Shown here in pieces: positions 1-5,928 of a stretch of 21,458 nucleotides of DNA (positions within the stretch are counted from its first letter, which is position 1; every line of letters begins with the position of its first letter). Origin of the DNA: UMGS1052 sp045580005 (GTDB lineage Bacteria; Bacillota; Clostridia; Oscillospirales; CAG-382). Both the position numbers and the translations under genes were made by a program. The notes under the pieces are model-generated. The model was not told the origin of the DNA, did no database searches, and was given only the letters and a program-made list of their open reading frames with translations. The stretch is from contig JAZNMZ010000015.1 in the NCBI GenBank assembly GCA_045580005.1, forward strand, positions 1 through 21,458, read 5' to 3'.

Positions 1-1491
1 GGTAGCGTTCTCAACAGCCTCCTTGTCGGTATCAACCATATCACCCAAAATTAGTGAAGCTGTGTCAAATGCCAAACCACCCGCTTGGTTAAGTAATGAA
101 TTGTAATATGAGTCACTAGAGAATTCTTTTGTGAGAATTGACAACAGAACAGTTTTATAATATGAGGACGGGTCTTTTTTCAGTTTGTCACCATAAAAGT
201 TTTCTAAAAACAAATCCCAACTAACCAACCCGCGTTTATCTGCTTCTTCTGCAAGATATGCATAGGGGAGTTTGAGACCAGTAATTTGGTCAATGTATCC
301 ATCTATATTGTCAGCGAAGTATTCTTCGAAGTTTTTTTGTTCTTCACCTAAATTCATTACCTTTTGAGGAACAACAGTATCTTCTGTATTACCAATGCCT
401 AACTGCCCTGCATAATTTTCGCCCCACATATACAAGTCTTTTTTATTTGTAATAGCTGCAGCATAATGACAATCAATGTAAATTGACACAACATTATCCA
501 TAATTTTCTGGGGGAGTAAGGCTTTTGTTGCAGGAGCGTCGCCATAATTCTCGTAAATTTCTCCCCATTCCCACAAAGAACCATCATTCTTTACTGCTAA
601 CGTGTATCCCCAGTCAGTGCATACCGATTTTACATCATCCATTACCTTTACTGGTGCAATAACATCTTCTGTTGAGCCAATTCCAAGTTGACCAGTGCTA
701 TTATCTCCAAACATCCATAGGCTATTATCATTCTTTATGGCTGCTATGTTTGATTCTCCCACATATACGTTTTTTACATCATCTAAAGTAAGAGAATTAA
801 ATCCTTTATTGCTTTCTATAGGGAATAGAGATGACCAACCAGAAAGATCTCGTACCCAAAGCTCCCCATCATTTTTTAAAACGACATAATATTCTCCAAA
901 TTCTGAAATATAAACTGACTTCGCGTTATCTGCGATTTTTTTTGGATTCTCTAAAAACACGCCATCAATTTTGTCACCCCATGCCCAAGCACTTCCATCA
1001 CTTGTTACCGCCAAAGATAGAGTATATTCGCTGGTAGCAAAAGATATCACATTGTCCAACACTTTGTAGCAATCGGTATAATTATCCAATCCATCCCAAG
1101 CCCATAAAGAACCATCTTTTTTCAACGCAAGAGGGTTATTCATAGACATTTCTATAGACAAAACATTATCCATAACCTTTACAGGAACACTTTTTTTAGA
1201 AGAATAATCATCTACACAAAGCAACAATTCTCCATTTTTATTTATGAGTGCGATATATCCGTCTCCAGAATCGGCATAAATCACATCGCTCATTGCATGT
1301 TCGGGGTATAATACATATTTATCAGAGCCAAGCTCATTAGATCCCCAAATCCATAGTTCATTATCGGTTGTAACTGCTGCGACACCTTTTAAACTAACCA
1401 TAGGTAAAGAATTATTATCCAATGCAAATACCGAAAGCGTAACTAACATTGATAGCATTGCAATAACCAGAATTTTAAAAATTATTTTCAT
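1..1491 (-). CDS. Secreted RCC1-repeat protein, partial (C-terminus off the left edge)
   Basis: An open frame of 497 codons runs from 1491 to the window edge without a stop. The start at 1491 has an AGGAGG site 7 nt upstream; an in-frame ATG at 1497 lies only 1 nt from that site. Residues 1-23 form a signal peptide (short basic start, long hydrophobic core, VFA end). About residues 30-395 are repeated blade-like units with the RCC1 pattern: W-x-W-G, then GQLGIG-(S/N)-TED, then V-P-x-K-V-M-(D/N). The two best units read GDNSTGQLGIGSTED and GENYAGQLGIGNTED; earlier ones are degenerate. The last ~100 visible residues (from GEEQKNFEEYF on) are not RCC1-like, are rich in Y, D, K and L, and I do not recognise them. 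RCC1 folds are seven-bladed propellers used for binding; the bacterial secreted versions have no assigned role. Codon use is markedly more A/T-rich (TTA, AAT, ATA) than in the rest of the window, which suggests transfer. Confidence 0.88.
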   Translation of the reverse strand, partial: MKIIFKILVIAMLSMLVTLSVFALDNNSLPMVSLKGVAAVTTDNELWIWGSNELGSDKYVLYPEHAMSDVIYADSGDGYIALINKNGELLLCVDDYSSKKSVPVKVMDNVLSIEMSMNNPLALKKDGSLWAWDGLDNYTDCYKVLDNVISFATSEYTLSLAVTSDGSAWAWGDKIDGVFLENPKKIADNAKSVYISEFGEYYVVLKNDGELWVRDLSGWSSLFPIESNKGFNSLTLDDVKNVYVGESNIAAIKNDNSLWMFGDNSTGQLGIGSTEDVIAPVKVMDDVKSVCTDWGYTLAVKNDGSLWEWGEIYENYGDAPATKALLPQKIMDNVVSIYIDCHYAAAITNKKDLYMWGENYAGQLGIGNTEDTVVPQKVMNLGEEQKNFEEYFADNIDGYIDQITGLKLPYAYLAEEADKRGLVSWDLFLENFYGDKLKKDPSSYYKTVLLSILTKEFSSDSYYNSLLNQAGGLAFDTASLILGDMVDTDKEAVENAT

Positions 1492-1546
1492 CTTCATTCC
1501 TCCTGAAATTTCCCGAAAACTAGTGATATAAACATATTTTTCTATA

Positions 1547-1575
1547 AGAATAACACATTTTTCGGTTTTTGTCAA
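1547..1575 (-). promoter_or_regulatory. Sigma-A promoter for the RCC1-repeat gene
   Basis: Reading leftward, TTGACA (1575-1570) is followed by a 17-bp spacer and TATTCT (1552-1547). A TGT just before the -10 makes an extended -10. The predicted start lies about 50 nt upstream of the ATG. Confidence 0.7.
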
Positions 1576-1656
1576 TTTTTTGAAATTCTGCAATTGTACA
1601 GAACCAATAGCAACCTGGTGCATTTTAACGCTTTATGCTGTAGAGCATCCGTGTTC

Positions 1657-1929
1657 TCACCTTTTATAAAAGTTTTTACAGGTTTTATAAAACTTCTAAC
1701 ATATTATATAAAACCTCACACAGTTATGCTAAAAGTACGGACAGTTGTTATAAATCAACAGGCATAAAAGCTAAAACGTAACACATAGTATATAACCCTT
1801 TTCACTATGTTTCTAAACCCCAACACAGTTGTTATAACGCCGTAAACAGTGATGATAACGAAATAGGCTTTGCTTATAAAACCGCTGACAGTTGAGCGAA
1901 AACAACAAACTTTATTTATACGCCGACCA
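1657..1929. repeat. Array of 13 degenerate 21-bp units in perfect register
   Basis: Cut every 21 bp from 1657 (1657, 1678, 1699, and so on to 1909), the sequence gives thirteen units with approximate plus-strand consensus ACAGTTNTTATAAAAC followed by five variable bases. Unit position 2 is C and position 12 is A in all 13. Position 11 is T and position 13 is A in 12 of 13. Positions 1-4 are usually ACAG or ACAT. No insertion or deletion is seen despite heavy substitution. Read on the minus strand, the period gives heptads resembling T-V-x-G-F-I-x, but that frame has TGA and TAA stops inside the array (around 1710-1755), so it is not one coding sequence now. It lies between a lipoprotein gene and the RCC1 gene promoter. 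Confidence 0.75.
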
Positions 1930-2078
1930 CGACATAAAAACCGCTTTTTCATCTCTTGCACCTATTGTCAATTTTAGGCTTTGACACTTTGCCTCCGTTC
2001 CGTAATCTCAACCTACGCTTTCGTCCTCACTTAATTGGAAAATATAATTTGAGTATTGTCTTTTTATACTTTAAAATT
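1930..2078. other. Intergenic stretch without recognisable features
   Basis: This stretch lies between the end of the 21-bp array and the stop codon of the lipoprotein gene. I see only an A/T-rich sequence with short chance palindromes, for example AGTAT/ATACT near 2060. I find no convincing terminator, promoter or reading frame with a ribosome binding site. Possible frames crossing it have no start context or recognisable product. Confidence 0.4.
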
Positions 2079-2570
2079 TTACTGATAGTTATCAAGCACG
2101 CCCTCAAAAAGAGTCATAAGAGTCCGGTACTTTTCTTCGGTATAGCTATCATATTTATTGGGATTTCCCGAATCAGAAAGCAGACCCTCAAGCGACTCGA
2201 TTCCGTTTGTAAAAAGTCCGTATGCAGTATTTTGTATGCCTGCCACCGTGTCTTTTATGAAAATTATTTCTTCCATATCAAGTGCCGAGAGATACCCATC
2301 TGTAAAGGCTGTAAAATCATCGCTAAACTGTTGGTCAAAATCCTCTGCAAAGTTAAGAAATTTAAAAGCCACTATGCAAAGCCTAAGACTTGAGCCGAGT
2401 GTTCCCGAGCGGTAGTCCCTTATCGAATCAAGCATCCGCGTCAACTCTTCCTGCTGAGAAAAAACTGCAGGCTCGTCATTCTTTTCCGAGCATCCCGCAA
2501 GAGCAAATGTAAGCGTCAAAAGCGCGAGTAAAAAAGCTATGATAGTATGTAAGTTTGTTTTTCTTAACAC
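2079..2570 (-). CDS. Orphan small lipoprotein, unknown function
   Basis: This encodes 163 residues and starts at GTG (2570), with GGGAG 5 nt upstream. Residues 1-26 are a type II signal sequence: MLRKTN, a hydrophobic stretch, and a lipobox ending A-L-A-G-C, so Cys27 should be lipidated and the protein held on the outer face of the membrane. The mature part is acidic and apparently helical, with residues such as EELTRMLDSIRDY and EEIIFIKDTVAGI, and no cysteine cluster or catalytic motif. I do not recognise the family. It has its own promoter and is monocistronic. The next gene downstream, the RCC1-repeat protein, is almost 600 bp away. Confidence 0.8.
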   Translation of the reverse strand: MLRKTNLHTIIAFLLALLTLTFALAGCSEKNDEPAVFSQQEELTRMLDSIRDYRSGTLGSSLRLCIVAFKFLNFAEDFDQQFSDDFTAFTDGYLSALDMEEIIFIKDTVAGIQNTAYGLFTNGIESLEGLLSDSGNPNKYDSYTEEKYRTLMTLFEGVLDNYQ

Positions 2571-2604
2571 AATATCTCCCTCTCTTTCAGTTATAAAACC
2601 TTTA

Positions 2605-2640
2605 TACTATTATAGTAGCACCGCCGGAAATATTTGTCAA
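2605..2640 (-). promoter_or_regulatory. Sigma-A promoter of the lipoprotein gene with a palindrome over the -10
   Basis: On the minus strand TTGACA (2640-2635), 17 bp, and TACTAT (2617-2612) form the promoter. The -10 sits inside a perfect 13-bp palindrome, TACTATAATAGTA (2617-2605), which could be a repressor operator. A second possible -10, TATAAT, is nested in it. Confidence 0.6.
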
Positions 2641-2670
2641 TACAATATGTCAAATACGCCTTTAACATTT

Positions 2671-2725
2671 GCGAAACAACTATTTCACATCCAAGCTATT
2701 TCACTTGCCCGCAGGGCAAATTTCG
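2671..2725. repeat. REP-like palindromic element
   Basis: TATTTCAC occurs at 2681-2688 and again at 2697-2704. It is followed at once by a perfect hairpin, TTGCCC-GCA-GGGCAA (2705-2719), and then ATTTCG. The alternation of short hairpins with an ATTTCAC-type linker resembles dispersed palindromic repeats in clostridial genomes. Only this copy is in the window, so the dispersed nature is inferred. Confidence 0.45.
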
Positions 2726-2726
2726 T

Positions 2727-2770
2727 TAAAAAAGCACACATTGTCTTGGTAGACAAATGTGTGCTTTTTT
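2727..2770 (-). terminator. Terminator of tRNA-Gln
   Basis: A hairpin with arms GCACACATTGTCT and AGACAAATGTGTGC (one bulged base) is flanked by an A-run at 2727-2733 and a T-run at 2765-2770. On the minus strand it starts about 8 nt after the tRNA 3' end and closes with a run of U. It could also work on the plus strand. Confidence 0.85.
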
Positions 2771-2771
2771 C

Positions 2772-2845
2772 TGGCTGCCGAACTAGGATTCGAACCCAGA
2801 CAAACAGAGTCAGAGTCTGTCGTGCTACCTTTACACAATTCGGCA
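2772..2845 (-). tRNA. tRNA-Gln (anticodon CTG)
   Basis: The minus strand folds into a complete 74-nt cloverleaf. Acceptor TGCCGAA pairs with TTCGGCA. The D arm is GTGT/GCAC with loop AAAGGTA. The anticodon stem is ACAGA/TCTGT with loop CTCTGAC, giving anticodon CTG (reads CAG, glutamine). The variable region is TTGT. The T arm is CTGGG/CCTAG with loop TTCGAAT. The discriminator is G, and CCA is encoded at 2774-2772. It stands alone with its own promoter and terminator. Confidence 0.97.
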
Positions 2846-2877
2846 ATATTCAATTTTCTGCTCTCGCAACGCATATT

Positions 2878-2940
2878 ATGTTATCACAAAAAGAAGAGTT
2901 TGTCAAGAGTTTTTTTAACTTTTGAGAAAAGTTTTTTTAA
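2878..2940 (-). promoter_or_regulatory. tRNA-Gln promoter with phased A-tracts
   Basis: On the minus strand TTGACA (2906-2901), 17 bp, and TAACAT (2883-2878) lie about 33 nt upstream of the tRNA 5' end. Immediately upstream of the -35 there are two copies of TTAAAAAAACT (2918-2908 and 2940-2930), exactly 22 bp apart. This fits an UP element or intrinsic curvature, as expected for a strong stable-RNA promoter. Confidence 0.75.
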
Positions 2941-2987
2941 ATTGTTCAAAAATTTTCTTATTTTTTAAAATTTAGTCGCCCTAAAGT

Positions 2988-3016
2988 ATGGATTTTTTTA
3001 TAAAGCGTGCTATAAT
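2988..3016 (+). promoter_or_regulatory. Extended -10 promoter for the GNAT-uppP pair
   Basis: TATAAT (3011-3016) is preceded by TGC, an extended -10. The hexamer at the -35 position (2988-2993, ATGGAT) matches poorly. It lies 64 bp upstream of the acetyltransferase start. Confidence 0.55.
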
Positions 3017-3079
3017 ATTAAATGAGGGTACAAACAGTTTTCCCAATTATATCAAAAATACACATCAAGGAGTATATAA

Positions 3080-3673
3080 ATGTACAAAATCCGTCTTGCT
3101 GTAGGTGATGATGCAGGAGAAGTAAGGGAGGTATACTCCCCTTTTGTTGCGCTTACAGCAATATCATCCGAGAGCTTTGTTCCGAGAGAATATGAAATCA
3201 AACGCAGAATAAATACCGTCACAAATACGCACCCTTGGCTTGTCTGTGAGGTTGACGGAAAGGTAGCAGGCTATGCTTATGCATACAAGGTTTCGCGCGG
3301 CACGGCTTATACCTGGTCGGCAGAGTTATCTGTATATGTGAGAGAGGATTATCAGAGATGCAACATCGCTTCGGCTCTTTACTACGCGCTGATAGAAATT
3401 TTGACTCTGCAGGGCTTTTACAGTGTTATTGCACGCATTACTCTGCCAAACGACAAGTCGATAGGTTTTCACTGTGCGTTCGGCTTCTCACAGTCGGGCG
3501 TACTTCACAGGTCTATATACAAGCTCGGCGAATGGCATGATGTTGCCATTCTTGAAAAACAGCTTCCGCAGGAATTTCCTGAACCGAGCGAAATTCTGCC
3601 GATAAAAGAATTTAATCAGTCAAAGCTTTCTGAAATTTTCTCAAAAGCAGAAAAGATAGTCAGAATAAGATAA
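3080..3673 (+). CDS. GNAT N-acetyltransferase, phosphinothricin-acetyltransferase (Bar/Pat)-like
   Basis: This encodes 197 residues; AAGGAG lies 9 nt before the ATG. The fold is recognisable from the order of motifs: an N-terminal IRLAVGDDAGEVREVY, substrate-side HPWLVCEVDGKVAGYAYA (51-68), SAELSVYV beta-strand 4, the acetyl-CoA loop at 91-100, the LPNDKSIGFHCAFGF block (about 123-137), and the C-terminal GEWHDVAILEK typical of the Bar/Pat group. That group acetylates the amino group of small acids such as phosphinothricin or methionine sulfone; the natural substrate here is unknown. The acetyl-CoA loop reads Q-R-C-N-I-A, so the first glycine of the usual (Q/R)-x-x-G-x-(G/A) motif is Asn95. 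A 25-residue tail follows the core. The next gene, uppP, starts 11 bp downstream, so the two are probably co-transcribed. Confidence 0.87.
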   Translation: MYKIRLAVGDDAGEVREVYSPFVALTAISSESFVPREYEIKRRINTVTNTHPWLVCEVDGKVAGYAYAYKVSRGTAYTWSAELSVYVREDYQRCNIASALYYALIEILTLQGFYSVIARITLPNDKSIGFHCAFGFSQSGVLHRSIYKLGEWHDVAILEKQLPQEFPEPSEILPIKEFNQSKLSEIFSKAEKIVRIR

Positions 3674-3684
3674 GGAGAAACACA

Positions 3685-4527
3685 ATGCTAAATTTTATAG
3701 AAATACTCAAAGTTATTTTTCTGGGCATAGTTGAGGGTATTACCGAGTGGCTGCCCATAAGCAGCACGGGGCATATGCTGCTGGTAGATGAATTTTTTAC
3801 ACTGAATTTCAATGAAGAATTCAAGGAAATGTTCTTTGTTGTCATTCAGCTTGGTGCTATCCTTGCGGTTGTGCTTCTTTTCTGGAACAAGATGTTCCCG
3901 TTTCAGTTTTCAGACAAAAAAAAGCCTGTGATCAGGGCTGATGTTTTCTCGCTCTGGTTCAAGGTTGTGGTTGCCTGCATTCCCGGTGCGCTTGTAACAC
4001 TCCTTTTTGACGACTGGATTGAGGCTCACCTGCACACACCTTTTGTTATCGCTCTTGCTCTTGCTCTTTATGGTGCGGCATTTATATATATCGAAGAGCA
4101 AAACAAAAAAGTTACTCCAAAGACAAGTACCCTTGCAGACATTACATACAAAACAGCCTTTCTTATAGGTCTTTTTCAGGTGCTGTCAATCATCCCCGGC
4201 ACTTCCCGCTCGGGCTCTACCATCATAGGCGCGCTTCTTATCGGAGTATCGAGAGTTGCAGCGGCAGAATTCACATTCTTCCTTGCTGTTCCTGTTATGT
4301 TCGGTTGGAGCATCCTAAAGCTTATTGATTTCGGATTTGCCTTTACTTCTGCTGAACTTATAGTTTTGATACTGGGTATGGCGGTCGCTTTTTTGGTTTC
4401 GGTTGTTGTAATAAAGTTCCTTATGGGATATATCAAAAAGAATGATTTCAAAATCTTCGGCTGGTACCGCATAGCACTCGGTGTTCTGATACTTGCTTTC
4501 TTTGGGATAAAAGCATTGATAGCTTAA
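3685..4527 (+). CDS. uppP: Undecaprenyl-diphosphatase (BacA/UppP)
   Basis: This 280-residue integral membrane enzyme dephosphorylates undecaprenyl diphosphate to the carrier lipid used for peptidoglycan and other wall polymers; extra copies give bacitracin resistance. The first signature, EGITEWLPISSTGH, is at residues 17-30 and holds the conserved glutamates (17, 21), serines and His30. The second, PGTSRSG, is at 171-177 with the catalytic Arg175. About seven to eight hydrophobic helices are visible, and length matches the family (about 270-280). The start has AAGGAG upstream. It follows the acetyltransferase by 11 bp and ends at a bidirectional terminator shared with tyrS. Confidence 0.97.
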   Translation: MLNFIEILKVIFLGIVEGITEWLPISSTGHMLLVDEFFTLNFNEEFKEMFFVVIQLGAILAVVLLFWNKMFPFQFSDKKKPVIRADVFSLWFKVVVACIPGALVTLLFDDWIEAHLHTPFVIALALALYGAAFIYIEEQNKKVTPKTSTLADITYKTAFLIGLFQVLSIIPGTSRSGSTIIGALLIGVSRVAAAEFTFFLAVPVMFGWSILKLIDFGFAFTSAELIVLILGMAVAFLVSVVVIKFLMGYIKKNDFKIFGWYRIALGVLILAFFGIKALIA

Positions 4528-4537
4528 AGCATAAAAC

Positions 4538-4566
4538 AAAAATCCACCCTGTCGGGTGGATTTTTT
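4538..4566. terminator. Bidirectional terminator between uppP and tyrS
   Basis: A perfect 9-bp stem, AATCCACCC (4541-4549) and GGGTGGATT (4554-4562), encloses a TGTC loop. An A-run lies to the left and a T-run to the right, so it serves both convergent genes. Confidence 0.92.
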
Positions 4567-4575
4567 ATTGTCTTT

Positions 4576-5802
4576 TTACTTTACAACGACCTTAGCAAAG
4601 CTCTTTTTGCCGCGCTTTACGATAAAGTCATCCTTTGCTATATCTTCTTTTGTATAGAAAGTCTTGACCTCCGATACCTTCTCACCGTTTACAGAAACGC
4701 CGCCCTGTTCAACAGCTCGTCTGCCCTCGGAATTTGATGCAACAAGTCCTGCCTTTACAAGGACAGAAACAATACCGATACTGCCGTCTGTGAAATCCTC
4801 GTCGCAAAGTGTCGCCTCAGGCATATTCTCCAGGCTGCCGCTGCCGCCAAAGAGTGCTCTTGACGCTTCTCTTGCCTTAGCCGCTTCTTCCTCGCCGTGA
4901 ACGAGAGCTGTAAGCTCGTATGCAAGGATGTCTTTGGCTTCGTTAAGCTGACTGCCCTCCCATGAACTCATCGCGTCTATCTGCTCGAGAGGGAGGAATG
5001 TGAGCATACGGATACAGTTCATAACATCACTGTCGCCGACATTTCTCCAATACTGATAAAAATCAAAGGGACTTGTCTTGTTGGGATCGAGCCATACTGC
5101 GCCCGACGCAGTCTTGCCCATCTTCTTGCCCTCGGAGTTCATAAGAAGTGTGATTGTCATGGCATAAGCATCCTTGCCGAGCTTTCTTCTGATAAGCTCT
5201 GTACCGCCGAGCATATTGGACCACTGGTCGTCACCGCCAAACTGCATATTGCAACCGAGAGTCTGATACAGGTGATAGAAATCGTATGACTGCATAATCA
5301 TATAGTTGAACTCAAGGAAAGAAAGACCGTTTGCCATTCTCTGCTTGTAGCACTCTGCTCTGAGCATATTGTTAACAGAGAAGCAGGCTCCAACCTCACG
5401 CAAAAGCTCTACATAGTTGAGCTTGAGCAGCCAGTCGGCATTGTTTACCATAATTGCCTTGTCGTCCGAGAAGTCGATAAATCTTGACATCTGCTTCTTG
5501 AAGCAATCGCAGTTGTGCTGAATCTGCTCGGCTGTAAGCACCTTGCGCAGGTCAGAGCGTCCCGACGGGTCGCCTATCATACCTGTGCCGCCACCGATGA
5601 GAACAACCGGCTTGTTGCCTGCGTTCTGCAGACGCTTCATAAGGCAGAGTGCCATAAAGTGTCCTACATGAAGGCTGTCTGCTGTCGGATCAAAGCCGAT
5701 ATAAAATATCGCTTTTCCGTTATTTATAAGTTCCTTGATTTCTTCCTCATCGGTAAGCTGGGCTATGAGGCCTCTGGCTTTGAGTTCTTCAAAGAGTGTC
5801 AT
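4576..5802 (-). CDS. tyrS: Tyrosyl-tRNA synthetase
   Basis: This encodes 408 residues, full length for bacterial TyrRS. It charges tRNA-Tyr in the cytoplasm. The class I signature HVGH is at residues 45-48 (after GFDPTADSL). KMSKS appears as KMGKT (227-231). The tyrosine and ATP pocket motifs GGGTGMIGDPSGR (70-82) and QFGGDDQWSN (187-196) are intact. An S4 RNA-binding domain closes the protein (about 340-408, with SEGRRAVEQGGVSVNG). AAGGAGA lies upstream of the ATG. The 5' leader is short (about 55 nt from the predicted start) and has no T-box antiterminator or AGGGTGGNACCGCG-like sequence, although tyrS is often T-box controlled in Firmicutes. Confidence 0.97.
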   Translation of the reverse strand: MTLFEELKARGLIAQLTDEEEIKELINNGKAIFYIGFDPTADSLHVGHFMALCLMKRLQNAGNKPVVLIGGGTGMIGDPSGRSDLRKVLTAEQIQHNCDCFKKQMSRFIDFSDDKAIMVNNADWLLKLNYVELLREVGACFSVNNMLRAECYKQRMANGLSFLEFNYMIMQSYDFYHLYQTLGCNMQFGGDDQWSNMLGGTELIRRKLGKDAYAMTITLLMNSEGKKMGKTASGAVWLDPNKTSPFDFYQYWRNVGDSDVMNCIRMLTFLPLEQIDAMSSWEGSQLNEAKDILAYELTALVHGEEEAAKAREASRALFGGSGSLENMPEATLCDEDFTDGSIGIVSVLVKAGLVASNSEGRRAVEQGGVSVNGEKVSEVKTFYTKEDIAKDDFIVKRGKKSFAKVVVK

Positions 5803-5863
5803 TTTAATTTCTCCTTTTTAATATATTATAGAAAGCCCGTGGGCTATATTTACATTCCTAATA

Positions 5864-5892
5864 AATATACCACACGAACCGATATTTGTCAA
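5864..5892 (-). promoter_or_regulatory. Sigma-A promoter of tyrS
   Basis: On the minus strand TTGACA (5892-5887), 17 bp, and TATATT (5869-5864) lie 62-90 nt upstream of the tyrS start. Confidence 0.75.
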
Positions 5893-5928
5893 TATTTACG
5901 GTGGAAATTTCGTTTTTGCGGAGGAAAA

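Noticed and set aside
1657..1929. CRISPR array
   Set aside because: Units are 21 bp, heavily degenerate, and have no separate repeat and spacer parts. No cas gene is present.
1975..1996. Possible terminator or hairpin AGGC...GCCT
   Set aside because: Only four base pairs hold; the flanking T-runs do not pair and no U-run follows.
5515..5928. Upstream extension of the symporter frame (138 codons)
   Set aside because: It lies antisense to tyrS and over the tyrS promoter, has no ribosome binding site, and adds residues unlike the AGCS family. The start at 5929 has GGAGG.
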